Positions 9,035-18,059 are shown, counted from the first letter of the stretch. The stretch: 61,828 bases of DNA from Ruegeria arenilitoris (GCF_013032445.1 NZ_WQCA01000017.1:1-61828), one strand, 5' to 3'. Program-made: numbers and translations. The notes: generated by a model from the sequence alone, not told the origin.

Positions 9035-10294
9035 TCACAGGAAATACTCGGCCCGCTCAACGACCCAGACCATTGCGATCAGGCAGGCACAGGCGGCGAC
9101 TGCAGCGCGAGAGCTGGCCCAGATGCGACCGGGTTGCCTACGCAAAAACAGCACCAGCGGCCAGACCAAGAGAACAATCATCAATTGCCCAAACTCTACA
9201 CCGACATTGAATGCCAGAAGGCTGTGCCAGACGTTCGGTGCGTCAACACGCAGAATCTGATGCAGCATGAAAGAAAAGCCGAACCCGTGCAGCAATCCTA
9301 TCCCCGAAGTGATAGCAAAAGCCCTCAGGTCCCCGTGACCACGCTCTGGTGGTCGGACGGCCATCACCGCAGCGTAGATGATCGACAGCGCAATCGCCAA
9401 TTCGACAGTGGGGATAAACCACGCACCACTCGGCGCGAAACCAAAGAAGCCAAGGATCAATGTCACCGTGTGGCCAAGGGTAAATCCGGTGACGCGCGCC
9501 AGAAGACTGTGCAGGTTCAGAGCCCCGATGATCATGCAGAGTACAAACAGAACATGGTCGGGGCCTTCCAGAATGTGGCGTATCCCCTCAACGAAAAACG
9601 TCGATGCAGCAGCGGTGACCGACCCGGATATATTTACCGGATCATGCATAAGGCCGGTTGCCCGAAATGTTCGAACGTCCTGTCCGTTGTAATCCAGGAT
9701 CAGGTTCGCAGTATCCTCCTGTCCCTCCAGACCGGGGTTCGAGTTGTACGACACGCCGTATTCCTGAACTTGCCCCGTTGCAAAATGCAGGTGCAGATCT
9801 ACCATGAAAGCACCGACATAGGTTTCTTCGGTCGTGGAAAAAATGTCTCCGGCAGCCAATGCCGCGCGTGCTTCGTCCAACGACGCAAAGCCGGGTTCCT
9901 GACCTAATGGATGCAGGCGGATTGCAACAAGATTTGCGTCCTGTTCCTGACCATGTACCGTTAGTGAAAAGGCCTTGATGGCAATGCGTGCCAGACCGCT
10001 CGGATCACTCCGTACCGCACTCTGATCTACATAATGCATCAATACGCCGTCTTCGATTTGGTTGTACGTGTACGGCGCGGGCATGGGCAACCCATCCGGA
10101 CCTTCGGGGCCAACAAGTTCGGCCACCAGATAAGGCATCGGCAACCGAAGATAGACGTCAAGACCATCGTCAGAATGAACCACGTGATGGATGCGTACAT
10201 TCTGATTCAGGTTGAAATGCGCCGCTGCCTTGTCAGGAGACACGAAGGTAAAGGCCGCCAGTATTGCAAGAAGGAGACACTTCAGATTTCGCAT
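9035..10294 (-). CDS. HupE/UreJ-type membrane protein with periplasmic N-terminal domain (copy 1)
   Basis: A 419-residue protein. It has a signal peptide (MRNLKCLLLAILAAF to about residue 24), a periplasmic domain of roughly 200 residues beginning HFNLNQNVRIHHVV, and a C-terminal membrane domain of the HupE/UreJ family. The membrane part carries the family histidine motifs GIRHILEGPDHVLF, FTLGHTVTL and GLLHGFGF, followed by FNVGVEFGQL. Relatives are thought to be metal (nickel or cobalt) permeases of hydrogenase and urease systems, but neither enzyme is encoded in this window. The ATG at 10294 is preferred over a GTG at 10318 because AAGGAT lies at the right distance. It starts 4 bases after the preceding gene stops, so the two are co-transcribed. 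Confidence 0.82.
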   Translation of the reverse strand: MRNLKCLLLAILAAFTFVSPDKAAAHFNLNQNVRIHHVVHSDDGLDVYLRLPMPYLVAELVGPEGPDGLPMPAPYTYNQIEDGVLMHYVDQSAVRSDPSGLARIAIKAFSLTVHGQEQDANLVAIRLHPLGQEPGFASLDEARAALAAGDIFSTTEETYVGAFMVDLHLHFATGQVQEYGVSYNSNPGLEGQEDTANLILDYNGQDVRTFRATGLMHDPVNISGSVTAAASTFFVEGIRHILEGPDHVLFVLCMIIGALNLHSLLARVTGFTLGHTVTLILGFFGFAPSGAWFIPTVELAIALSIIYAAVMAVRPPERGHGDLRAFAITSGIGLLHGFGFSFMLHQILRVDAPNVWHSLLAFNVGVEFGQLMIVLLVWPLVLFLRRQPGRIWASSRAAVAACACLIAMVWVVERAEYFL

Positions 10295-10298
10295 GGGT

Positions 10299-12077
10299 TT
10301 ATCCTTCTGCTTTGGCACTGATGATCGTCAGGCCATCAAGCTTCCACCGATCACCAGATCTCGAGATGTCGAACATACCGCGGTAGAGGACCGCCCGCCT
10401 GTGCAGATGTCCCCAATGTCCTCCGCTAACCTCAGCTGTCCAATTGGCTAGGACTTGGTGCTGATTATTGCCTGTGTCAGCAGAAAATCTTTCTACTTGC
10501 AGATCTGAAATATCGTCCACCCGTGCCAATGCGCCCGATGGGAGAGTGACCGACAGTCCGCGACGCATTTCTGTTCCGACATCGTTGCGATTGCTAACGT
10601 CAACAAAGGGCTCAAGCGCGTCTTTGAACTGCACATCCCGAGGTTCCAGCATCGCGGCGCTGATATTGGTCAGGAAACTATGCATCACTTGATGAGACGC
10701 GGCTTCGTCCTGGGTGGGTGCAGGTACGAATGGTAAGGGTTGTTTTTGAGGAAAGGTTACAATCGCAGCTGCGCTGGCAGCGCCGCACACGCCAATAAGA
10801 AACAGACGTTTTTTTGCCGTGCTCTGACTTGCAAGAGCGGCACAGATGAACGCTGCGATGCCCAATGCCATTGCGACTAGCGGCATCTCGGGTAAGCCTG
10901 CCGTTTTCACGATCACCGGACGCGTTTTTGGATCTTCCCACTTCGTCAGATGGTTTTGCCAGACCACTGTGGGATCCGAACGGTAAACCTGCGATGGTAC
11001 GCCGCCTGCCGGGTCAGTTAATGTTATTGGAATGACGTCCAAACCCTCGGGGAACAGCTGCCAAGTCATTTCAACGCGATTGGCCAGTGATCGGTTTGGA
11101 TAGGATAAAACGACGCCCAGTAGCATCGTCTTGCGCTTTGCTTCAGCCTCGTCCGGTAGAACTAGCAAACCTTCCGCACCGACTTTGATGCGTGACACTT
11201 TCACGGCCTCAGGCTGCACTAATGTCCCATCGATGGTTACGGGGATTTTGTTCTTGAAGAATGCGGCGGCTGCGGACTTGATGCTTGCCACATCTTCACG
11301 CGTCAATCGGTGCGTTCCACCAAGGTCAAGGCCGGACCACGCCTCAAAATCCTGGAGACGAAAGATGATCTCGTGCCGCACCTCTCTGGGTTCCATGGTC
11401 AGAAATGACATTAGCGGGGACTTGTGGTGGCGGGTCAGGTTCGGGTTTTCAAATACGGTGAACCAGGGATCATCCCAATCAGGCAACATTGTTTCGGCTT
11501 GCGACAGATAACGGTAATCCGTCACCGGTACGCCGAGGTGCTCGGCGACTACGCCAATTGAAGCTAACGGAATCCCATCATTGTTGAGAGGCGGAGTAAA
11601 TGTGATCCGTTCCGGAGGGCGCTCGAATGGAAACTCCATTTCCACGAAGACGACTTTTTCGCTGCGTGGTCGCGGGGATACGAATGTGCTGGCCGCAGTT
11701 TGGCGCAGGACCCGTGGGCGAACATCTATTGTGTTAACTACACGCGGCAATTCAGAACCGTCAGCTTCAACATGGAAGTTTTGCGCCGTACGTTCGGCCA
11801 AGGATATGCCGGAACCATCATCGGCCACCACGAACAGCGGGTAGGAATTCAGATCAATTTCGAGGGCAACCCTGACATGGTCCGCTTCAACTGAAAGTTC
11901 AACAAAGTTCGGTGCTGTCTCACCACCGTATGGCGAAACAAGGTCAGCCAGGAGGGGCTTCGGGGTGAACGCCACAAAGATCATGCTCGCGAGACCAAAT
12001 AGCCCAGCTGAACTACGCTTGGCAGCGTCAGAAATGAAACGCGACAGCAGCGTATAAACCGTTCTGATCAACATCAT
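10299..12077 (-). CDS. Uncharacterised membrane-anchored protein with extracytoplasmic domains
   Basis: A 592-residue protein not recognised as a named family. A hydrophobic N-terminus ending near LLADLVSPYGG looks like a long signal sequence. A large soluble part follows, rich in beta-type sequence (repeated alternating hydrophobics, EIDLNSYPLFV, VTIDGTLVQPEAVKV). There are two adjacent hydrophobic helices at about residues 400-445 (MPLVAMALGIAAFICAAL, then LIGVCGAASAAAIV). A C-terminal domain of about 140 residues ends GDRWKLDGLTIISAKAEG, similar in feel to NTF2-like folds. The start at 12077 (ATG-ATG, with GGGGAG 8 bases upstream) overlaps the preceding gene by 50 bases. It is sandwiched in one transcription unit between a barrel-like protein and HupE, so it probably works with HupE at the envelope. 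Confidence 0.7.
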   Translation of the reverse strand: MMLIRTVYTLLSRFISDAAKRSSAGLFGLASMIFVAFTPKPLLADLVSPYGGETAPNFVELSVEADHVRVALEIDLNSYPLFVVADDGSGISLAERTAQNFHVEADGSELPRVVNTIDVRPRVLRQTAASTFVSPRPRSEKVVFVEMEFPFERPPERITFTPPLNNDGIPLASIGVVAEHLGVPVTDYRYLSQAETMLPDWDDPWFTVFENPNLTRHHKSPLMSFLTMEPREVRHEIIFRLQDFEAWSGLDLGGTHRLTREDVASIKSAAAAFFKNKIPVTIDGTLVQPEAVKVSRIKVGAEGLLVLPDEAEAKRKTMLLGVVLSYPNRSLANRVEMTWQLFPEGLDVIPITLTDPAGGVPSQVYRSDPTVVWQNHLTKWEDPKTRPVIVKTAGLPEMPLVAMALGIAAFICAALASQSTAKKRLFLIGVCGAASAAAIVTFPQKQPLPFVPAPTQDEAASHQVMHSFLTNISAAMLEPRDVQFKDALEPFVDVSNRNDVGTEMRRGLSVTLPSGALARVDDISDLQVERFSADTGNNQHQVLANWTAEVSGGHWGHLHRRAVLYRGMFDISRSGDRWKLDGLTIISAKAEG

Positions 12078-12837
12078 AGGCGAACTCCCCATCCGAGCGG
12101 TCAGTGGAATAGTCAATTCCATAAAACTGATAACCAAACCGCAGGGACGTGTTTTCCCAACCTTTCCAGTCGAAACCGGCCAGAACCAGGTATTGTAGGT
12201 CATCTCCGTTCACACCAAAGCCGCTCAGTTGGGCGCGGCTGGCAAAGCTCCATTTATCGTTGATTTCGACCGCATAACGCAGCGCGATCATCGGTTCGAA
12301 CCAGTCTTCTGTTCCACCCAGGGTTACACCGGGGCCAGGACCAGCTATGTCGATCTCTTGTTTTAGACGGTTCCACTGAACACCGATTGCGGCGTCTGCT
12401 GCATAGCGCCGCCCAGACGCATTAGCCCCATGCGCGAACCGGTAGGCTCCCTGAACGTTGACAAAGGTTTGCCGGACATCAACATCGACGTCCGCCCTGC
12501 CGCCGGGCAGAGTTCCGTCATCACCAAGCCGAACATAATACGCCTCGGAGATGATCCCGAAATCTCCGTTCCAACCCTCGTAACGGACCGAGGCTGCGCC
12601 TTGTAAAACGTCAAAAACTTCGCTCAGGTTCAGGTCCAAATCGACACTTGTTCCGGCTATTGTGGACGTGCCCCTAGTGCTGAGCGGAAGGAATAAATAA
12701 GGCGTAATCGAATGCCGCCAACGTCCTTCGTCTTCCTGTGAGCGTGCCAAAGACTGAGCACTTGCCATTGGGGCTGCAGCGATAGTCAGCCCAACAACGA
12801 ACATCTGTAGTGACGCCAATTTCCTGATTGTTTGCAT
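12028..12837 (-). CDS. Predicted outer-membrane beta-barrel protein
   Basis: A 269-residue protein with a clear signal peptide (MQTIRKLASLQMFVVGLTIA, cleavage after MASAQ). The mature part is rich in alternating strands such as SVRYEGWNGDFGIISEAYYVR, SLRFGYQFYGIDYS and a C-terminal strand ending AVAFHF with a terminal phenylalanine. This fits a small outer-membrane barrel. It does not match a porin I can name. It lies 68 bases past the MBL-hydrolase stop and overlaps the start of the next gene, so it belongs to the MBL-barrel-592aa-HupE set. Its role (channel, receptor or scaffold) is unknown. Confidence 0.72.
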   Translation of the reverse strand: MQTIRKLASLQMFVVGLTIAAAPMASAQSLARSQEDEGRWRHSITPYLFLPLSTRGTSTIAGTSVDLDLNLSEVFDVLQGAASVRYEGWNGDFGIISEAYYVRLGDDGTLPGGRADVDVDVRQTFVNVQGAYRFAHGANASGRRYAADAAIGVQWNRLKQEIDIAGPGPGVTLGGTEDWFEPMIALRYAVEINDKWSFASRAQLSGFGVNGDDLQYLVLAGFDWKGWENTSLRFGYQFYGIDYSTDRSDGEFAYDVDQNGLYAAVAFHF

Positions 12838-12905
12838 GGGTATATCTCAAGCCAGAGTCCGATTGACCGGAGCGCTTCAAAGTCATGTGCCGGTTCTTAA
12901 TCATC

Positions 12906-14012
12906 TTATTCGTCGCCCGGGTACGGAAACTCTTGCCCTACTGCTTCCGAGGCTTCCTCGAAGATCGGGCGAAGGACATCGTCCACGTCGTCATATCCTT
13001 GTTTCGTAAAGTCTGAAAATTGCATTGCTTCCAAAGAAATGCCTGAACGCTCTGCAAACTCCGCTTTGTCGTCCTGCGACGGTGTTTCTGCGGGGGCGGC
13101 CAACGGAGGTGACCAGGTACGCTCTTCAGTTACCGCCATACGAACCGTGATGTCGTCCTTGGTTACGTTCCAGACCATGAAATCGTCGGCCATGCTAAGG
13201 GGGCCATCATAGGTCGACCGAATGCGTTCATAGACGCCGGAAGATGTGTCGAAATCGTTGAAGAAGTGATAGGCAACCGCCATACGAGGTTGGATGTCGC
13301 TCATCACCTTGCCGAAAGCTTCGGGGGCTGTGTGCACCTGAGTCCCCACAAGCAAAGCAGACTCGGGCGTGAACTTCATCTTAGTAACCAGTTCGGGCAC
13401 CGCTATAAAACACTCGTGAATCGCAAGGTCAGCGTTTTTCGCATATTCCTTAAACCACTTGTTGGGATAGGTGTCCGAACTGAAGACGAACTTCAAACCA
13501 TTCCATTCCAGAGCATAGCTGACAGCACCGTCAATTGAGTGAATGGCCGGAAAGGTCCTGATCTGCACCCCATTTTCGTCGTAGATAACCTCGTTTTCCA
13601 GCTTGTAGTCAAACTCGGTCACGTCCATCGAATAGCCTCGGAAATCGACATTTCCTGCGCGGCCAGCAAGGTCCCAAGTCAACATTTTCTGCATGTGATC
13701 AAGCGCATATGCGGTACCTAATTCTTCGGCTGGGCCGCTCGGTCCCCAGACGCGAAGCGGTACGTTCCGGCCCATCAATGCACCGCCAATGAACAGATCG
13801 TGCAGCGCGCCGAAATGGTCGGTGTGCAGGTGACCAATAAAGACCTTGTCCAGATAATTATAGGGAATCTGTAGGGATGAGATCCGTTCGGCCGAACCGG
13901 AACCGATATCGAACAAGAACTTGTCTCCATTGCCCAACTCAACAAGGAAACACGCCGCAGCCTGTGCCGCTCGTGTTGTGGGCATGCCGGTTCCGCATGC
14001 AATTACCCGCAT
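12906..14012 (-). CDS. MBL-fold metallo-hydrolase, GntH-like core (export signal lost by frameshift)
   Basis: A metallo-beta-lactamase-fold hydrolase resembling the family named after guanitoxin-cluster GntH. The landmark is IACGTGMPTTRAAQAAACFLVELGNGDKF, followed by the metal-binding FIGHLHTDHFGALHD (H-x-H-x-D-H) and later SSDTYPNKWF, HECF and AYHFFND. The open frame reads 37 bases upstream of 14012 into NYPNTEDLAED, which relatives carry after their signal peptide. Here that signal peptide lies in another frame (14047-14238). Translation could begin at the ATG at 14012, giving a 368-residue cytosolic core, but the exported full form needs the frameshift repaired. It is the first gene of the HupE copy-1 set. 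Confidence 0.75.
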   Translation of the reverse strand: MRVIACGTGMPTTRAAQAAACFLVELGNGDKFLFDIGSGSAERISSLQIPYNYLDKVFIGHLHTDHFGALHDLFIGGALMGRNVPLRVWGPSGPAEELGTAYALDHMQKMLTWDLAGRAGNVDFRGYSMDVTEFDYKLENEVIYDENGVQIRTFPAIHSIDGAVSYALEWNGLKFVFSSDTYPNKWFKEYAKNADLAIHECFIAVPELVTKMKFTPESALLVGTQVHTAPEAFGKVMSDIQPRMAVAYHFFNDFDTSSGVYERIRSTYDGPLSMADDFMVWNVTKDDITVRMAVTEERTWSPPLAAPAETPSQDDKAEFAERSGISLEAMQFSDFTKQGYDDVDDVLRPIFEEASEAVGQEFPYPGDE

Positions 14013-14046
14013 CTCGTCCTCGGCGAGATCTTCTGTGTTCGGGTAA

Positions 14047-14238
14047 TTACGCTTCACGCGGACGGTCGCGAACCTTGGTCGGAGAGACCTCTTCGGTCTC
14101 TTGTGCGTAGGCAGCGCTTGGTGACAAAAGCTCAATAGCAGCCCCGGTAATGGATTGCGGGGCAACAGCCCAAGCGCCAAAAGCCATGCCAATCGCGAAA
14201 TGTTTGCTAAATACCGGAAAGTGCGAAAGTCGTACCAT
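14047..14238 (-). other. Out-of-frame signal peptide of the MBL-fold hydrolase
   Basis: ATG at 14238, preceded by AGGGGGAAAG at good spacing, opens a signal peptide: MVRLSHFPVFSKHFAIGMAF, with cleavage after SAAYA, then QETEEVSPTKVRDRPREA and a TAA stop at 14047. The next frame continues immediately with NYPNTEDLAEDEM of the hydrolase. The junction reads GCGTAATTACCCG; removing one A gives EAYYPNTEDL, as remembered for relatives. So a single-base insertion near 14050 separates the export signal from the enzyme. It could be a real mutation or a sequencing error. Confidence 0.75.
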
Positions 14239-14350
14239 AGTCTCTTTCCCCCTTTTGGACGAACAAGATGGCGGCATGAGCTTTTGTCGGAAATGTCACA
14301 CAACCGGTGTAATCTCAGGCGATTGTGCGACTTACCCCGCACACACGTAA

Positions 14351-14382
14351 GTGACTCACGGTGAAAATTAAGGTGACTCACG
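14351..14382. promoter_or_regulatory. Two identical palindromic operator-like sites
   Basis: GTGACTCACG occurs at 14351-14360 and again at 14373-14382. The core GTGACTCAC is itself a palindrome with a central C. The two copies are 22 bases apart, two helical turns, on the same face. They lie 26-57 bases before the TPR-regulator start and just over 110 bases before the MBL-hydrolase signal-peptide start. This is the layout expected for autoregulation by a DNA-binding regulator that controls both directions. Confidence 0.6.
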
Positions 14383-14407
14383 CCAGTTTAATTGCAAAAA
14401 TCAGAAT

Positions 14408-15760
14408 GTGACAGTTTCTGTGAGCCAGTTTTCAGATCAACAAAAACGCGAAGCCCTCGCGCGCCTTTTGGATGATCCCCATTTGGAAGGTGCTGAGCGG
14501 CTGCGGGCGTTTTTGACATACATTGTCGAGGAAGAACTGGCCGGGAGAGGCGCGGAAATTCGCGGCAAAACCATTGCGCAGGATGTTTATGGCCGGGACC
14601 CGGCAGAAGGGGTAGATCCTGAGAATGTTGTCCGCGTTGATGCGCGGCGCCTTCGGCAGCTGCTGGAGTTGCACTACGAAGGTATCGGCAAGCACGACCC
14701 CATTCGTCTGCACATAGACACCGGCGGGTATCGTCCCCGGTTTGATATGGCTCCAGAAAACCGGGAAAAGCCTGAGCAGGCAAACGTCAGGAACCCTTGG
14801 CTGCCCTTTGCAGCATTCACTTTGGGTGGGGTCGTTGGCGCAATCTTGGCGGTTTACTTGGTTCAGAATGAGCCAGCCGTGGTTCAGGTGCCTGTGTCGG
14901 AAAACAACATTTCTTCCGACCCAAACTTAGTACAGCGTGCTGCTATCTATGAAAAGTCACCCGCGGCGCTACAAGCTTTCAATCTTGCCAATCAGGCGAG
15001 GTCGATGATTTTCCCGATCTTTGACCGCCCGCGCCAGCTACTTGTCCTGTCTGTATTCGAGCGCGTGATTGAATTGGACCCTGACTATTTTGGAGGTTAC
15101 GCGGGTGCTGCACAGGCGTCGGCGACGCTGGCAGTTTTGTCCGCGCCATCTGACGAAAAGGACACCTATGCAAAGGCCGCCATGGAGTTCGCCGACGAGG
15201 CCGTAAGGCTTTCGCCAGATCAGGCCTGGAGCCAATCCGCTAAAAGTTGGGCTTACTTTGCGAACCGTGATTACGAAGCTGCCATCACGCTGGGCAGACG
15301 TGCGTCTAAACTGGATGCAACGGATGGTGCCGTTCTGGACTTTCTTGGTGCAGTAGCCCTGTTTTCTGGCGAATTTGAAGAGGCAGTCGAAATCGCGGAT
15401 CGGCAATCTTTGCTTGGTTCGAGCAATCAGAGGTTTGCAAACCGAAATTTATCCGGAGCAGCACATTTCCATCTTGGCGACTACCATCAAACGATTGAAA
15501 GCTTCGAAGCTGCAAAACAATTCGGAGATCCTTTGAGTGCCCCATCGCTCGCGTACGCTACCGCCGCAATGTCAGCACTTGGCCTTGAAAAGGAGGCCCG
15601 CGCAAAGCTTGCCGAACTCGAACGAGCCTGGCCTGATGCGCCAGTTGATATGATGCTTAAGAACATTCATAGCGAAGAAGCAAACGCTGAAGCTGTAGTT
15701 CAACAGTTGACGCAATTGGGTTGGGAAAAACCCTCGAATTTGCGAAGCGACAATCAATAG
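14408..15760 (+). CDS. Membrane-anchored TPR protein with putative DNA-binding N-terminal domain
   Basis: A 450-residue protein. Residues 1-115 resemble the N-terminal domain found in front of adenylate-cyclase or TPR regulators (AERLRAFLTYIVEEELAGRG, then GKTIAQDVYGRD, VRVDARRLRQLLELHYEG and GGYRPRF), believed to bind DNA. One transmembrane helix at about 131-152 separates it from a periplasmic C-terminal half with helical TPR-like repeats (AKSWAYFANRDYEAAITLG, and ATAAMSALGLEKEARAKLAEL). This architecture is CadC-like: cytoplasmic DNA-binding, periplasmic sensing. It starts with GTG at 14408 and is divergent from the MBL-barrel-HupE genes, with twin palindromes between. No strong ribosome site is visible. 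The regulatory role is inferred. Confidence 0.72.
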   Translation: MTVSVSQFSDQQKREALARLLDDPHLEGAERLRAFLTYIVEEELAGRGAEIRGKTIAQDVYGRDPAEGVDPENVVRVDARRLRQLLELHYEGIGKHDPIRLHIDTGGYRPRFDMAPENREKPEQANVRNPWLPFAAFTLGGVVGAILAVYLVQNEPAVVQVPVSENNISSDPNLVQRAAIYEKSPAALQAFNLANQARSMIFPIFDRPRQLLVLSVFERVIELDPDYFGGYAGAAQASATLAVLSAPSDEKDTYAKAAMEFADEAVRLSPDQAWSQSAKSWAYFANRDYEAAITLGRRASKLDATDGAVLDFLGAVALFSGEFEEAVEIADRQSLLGSSNQRFANRNLSGAAHFHLGDYHQTIESFEAAKQFGDPLSAPSLAYATAAMSALGLEKEARAKLAELERAWPDAPVDMMLKNIHSEEANAEAVVQQLTQLGWEKPSNLRSDNQ

Positions 15761-15970
15761 TTGAGAATTCTCTGCTTGCCATGCATCTGATCAAAGAATG
15801 ACTGATCTTGAATTTGAGCGATGAAGTATACGCCCGTGCGCCTGCATGAGGACCATTTCCTGTTTCAATATCCTGCTGCATGTGCCTTCTTTGGAGGGTA
15901 ACTTTAACCGGGCGCAGCGTTGTTTTCGCAGGTTGCATTTCTCTTGACCCGGCTTGGATGACGTATTGCG

Positions 15971-16933
15971 ATGAATAACATAACATCAGAGCACACGAGC
16001 TTGCGGGCGAAACTCTACTGGTGGTTAGAACGCCCTGATCGCAGTGCTACCGGTCCATGGCTGCTTGAGCTTTCCTTGATTCTTCTGATTTCGCTCAATG
16101 TAACGGCGGTCATTCTTGAGACGGTCGCATCCATTTACTCGCAGTGGCACACGGCCCTTGACCTGTTTGAGACGGTTTCGCTGGTTGTTTTCGTGGCAGA
16201 ATATGCCGCGCGCCTGTGGGTTGCGCCGGAAGATCCGAATTACAAGTCCCGTTTGGCCTGGATCAGATCTCCACTGGCCGTGATTGATTTGTTGGCGATT
16301 TTACCAGCGCTGCTCTACCTGATTTTCCCGATGGACCTTCGCATCCTGCGAACATTCCGCATGCTGCGGCTGCTCAAGCTGACCCGATATTCGCCAGCGC
16401 TTGGGATGTTGTTTGCGGTATTCGAGGAAGAGGCGGGGTCTTTCTTTGCTGGCTTCTTCATTCTGATGGTCATGCTGATTTTTGCGGCCAGCGGGGCATG
16501 GATTGCAGAACATGACTCGCAACCCGAAGCCTTCGGCTCGATCCCTGCAGCCATGTGGTGGGCCATGGCGACGTTGACCACCGTGGGCTACGGCGACGTA
16601 ACGCCGGTCACAGTGGCGGGAAAAGTGTTCGGTGCTGCGATTACAGTGATCGGTATCGGGATGGCTGCATTACCTGCAGGGATCATCGCCAGCGGTCTCA
16701 ACGATCAGTTGCACCGGCGGCGGGCAAGGCTGGAACGTGAGTTTCGGGCAGCCCTTGAAGATGGCGGTATCTGCGAGGATGAAGAAAAGGAAATCGAGAC
16801 GCTGAGAAAGCAACTGGGTCTTTCGCACCGCGCCGCAAATCACATTCGCGAACATATCCATTCCGAGACGCAATCAGAGACTGGCCGGTGCAAAACCTGC
16901 GGGCAATCCCTACCGATACCAGAAGAGAGGTAG
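15971..16933 (+). CDS. Voltage-gated-type potassium channel
   Basis: A 320-residue six-helix channel subunit. The selectivity filter is perfect (TVGYGD, residues 204-209). An S4-like helix carries arginines every third residue (R124, R127, R130, R133 in LRILRTFRMLRLLKLTRY). A pore helix (AMWWAMATLT) and an S6 with GIGMAALPAGIIASG follow. After the membrane domain come a charged coiled stretch (RRRARLEREFRAALEDG and EEKEIETLRKQLG) and a short C-terminal CKTCG motif that could hold a metal. It forms a tetramer in the inner membrane and passes K+. It sits alone on the plus strand between the two HupE gene sets and is convergent with the second. Confidence 0.93.
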   Translation: MNNITSEHTSLRAKLYWWLERPDRSATGPWLLELSLILLISLNVTAVILETVASIYSQWHTALDLFETVSLVVFVAEYAARLWVAPEDPNYKSRLAWIRSPLAVIDLLAILPALLYLIFPMDLRILRTFRMLRLLKLTRYSPALGMLFAVFEEEAGSFFAGFFILMVMLIFAASGAWIAEHDSQPEAFGSIPAAMWWAMATLTTVGYGDVTPVTVAGKVFGAAITVIGIGMAALPAGIIASGLNDQLHRRRARLEREFRAALEDGGICEDEEKEIETLRKQLGLSHRAANHIREHIHSETQSETGRCKTCGQSLPIPEER

Positions 16934-16977
16934 GTCAAATTGTTTAGGCATCACTTAGTGTCGATATTAACTCAAGC

Positions 16978-17009
16978 GGGGCAATCCGCCTGTTTGATAA
17001 GGATGCCCC
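16978..17009. terminator. Stem-loop between convergent K+ channel and HupE genes
   Basis: GGGGC (16978-16982) plus ATCC (16984-16987) pairs with GGAT plus GCCCC (17001-17009), one bulged base, in the 118-base gap between two convergent stops. It probably serves one or both genes. Confidence 0.45.
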
Positions 17010-17051
17010 GAGGGATGCTGCGCGAGTGTGGACTGTTCGGATACGCGCGGA

Positions 17052-18059
17052 TCAGAAAGACAAAATCCGCTCCACGAACCAAAAGGTTGCGACCGATCCG
17101 ATCCCATAGCTGACGACGGTAGTCGTGATATCTCCGGGGCTGCGCCAGTGTGTGGCTAGGCGTGGCAGGGTAAAGCGCAGTGCCGTCGCGGCTGTCAGAA
17201 CAACACCAACAAAGGCAAGTTGACCGGCCTCGACACCCAGATTGAAGGCAAGAAGGGCGGTGGCTATGTCCTGTTCCGGCAAGCCGATCTCGCGCAGGGC
17301 GCCAGCAAAGCCCAGCCCGTGCAACAGGCCGAAGGCAAACGCAATCAGCCATGGGTAGCGTTCGGACAGGCGGATATCACCGGCATTGGATTTGAGCGCC
17401 TCGACCGCCAGAAACACGATGGACAGCGCAATGATCGCCTCGACCGGAGGGCCGGGCGCAGAAAGATGCCCCAGTGCGGCCAGCGCCAGAGTGATGGAAT
17501 GCGCGACGGTAAAGGCCGTGATCGCGCCGACCAGACGCCAGAAATCCCGGATCAATACCAGCAGGGCAAACACAAACAGAAGGTGATCCCACCCCTCAAG
17601 AATATGTTCAAAACCCAGCGCCAGATAGCTGCCGAAAATTCCCCAACCTCCTGCTTGCTCAGGGATCCGGTGGCCAGGTTGGTCAGGCGTCAAACGGATT
17701 GTGTCCGTCGCTCCGCTTTGCATCTGAAGACGCAAAAGAACATCCGTGCGCTGGCTGGAGAGGCCTTCGATAAACACCCTGCTGCCAGCCAACCCCTCGG
17801 GACAGTCCGCAACCCAAACTGAAATCCAGGCAGACCCGTCAAACAGGGGCTCGGGACCGGTTTGCGGTGTGCAATTGTCGGGAAGCTGCAGTGCAATGGT
17901 CATAGGCTGGCCCGCAACGTCTGGTTTGCGCCAGAAGACCTGCCAGGTTTGAGAGGTCAGCTGACGGATATCCGCAAATCCAGGCTCCAACGCGTGACCA
18001 AAGGCCTGAATGGCAGGCAGCAGAACCAGCAATAGGGCCAGCAGCAGGCGTTTCGTCAC
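17052..18059 (-). CDS. HupE/UreJ-type membrane protein with periplasmic N-terminal domain (copy 2)
   Basis: A 335-residue protein: signal peptide (MTKRLLLALLLVLLPAIQAFG), a periplasmic domain of about 110 residues, and a C-terminal HupE/UreJ membrane domain with GFEHILEGWDHLLFVF, FTVAHSITL, GLLHGLGF and FNLGVEAGQL. The histidine positions match those of copy 1 about 7 kb away, but the periplasmic domain is shorter and different, so these are diverged paralogues. It starts with GTG at 18059, overlapping the stop of the PpiC gene by 4 bases (GTGA), so the two are translationally coupled. Likely substrate is a divalent metal, by family only. Confidence 0.83.
   Translation of the reverse strand: MTKRLLLALLLVLLPAIQAFGHALEPGFADIRQLTSQTWQVFWRKPDVAGQPMTIALQLPDNCTPQTGPEPLFDGSAWISVWVADCPEGLAGSRVFIEGLSSQRTDVLLRLQMQSGATDTIRLTPDQPGHRIPEQAGGWGIFGSYLALGFEHILEGWDHLLFVFALLVLIRDFWRLVGAITAFTVAHSITLALAALGHLSAPGPPVEAIIALSIVFLAVEALKSNAGDIRLSERYPWLIAFAFGLLHGLGFAGALREIGLPEQDIATALLAFNLGVEAGQLAFVGVVLTAATALRFTLPRLATHWRSPGDITTTVVSYGIGSVATFWFVERILSF

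Noticed and set aside
9134..9907. 257-codon plus-strand frame opposite HupE copy 1
   Set aside because: Basic, polar and compositionally odd; opposite a conserved membrane domain. No ribosome site.
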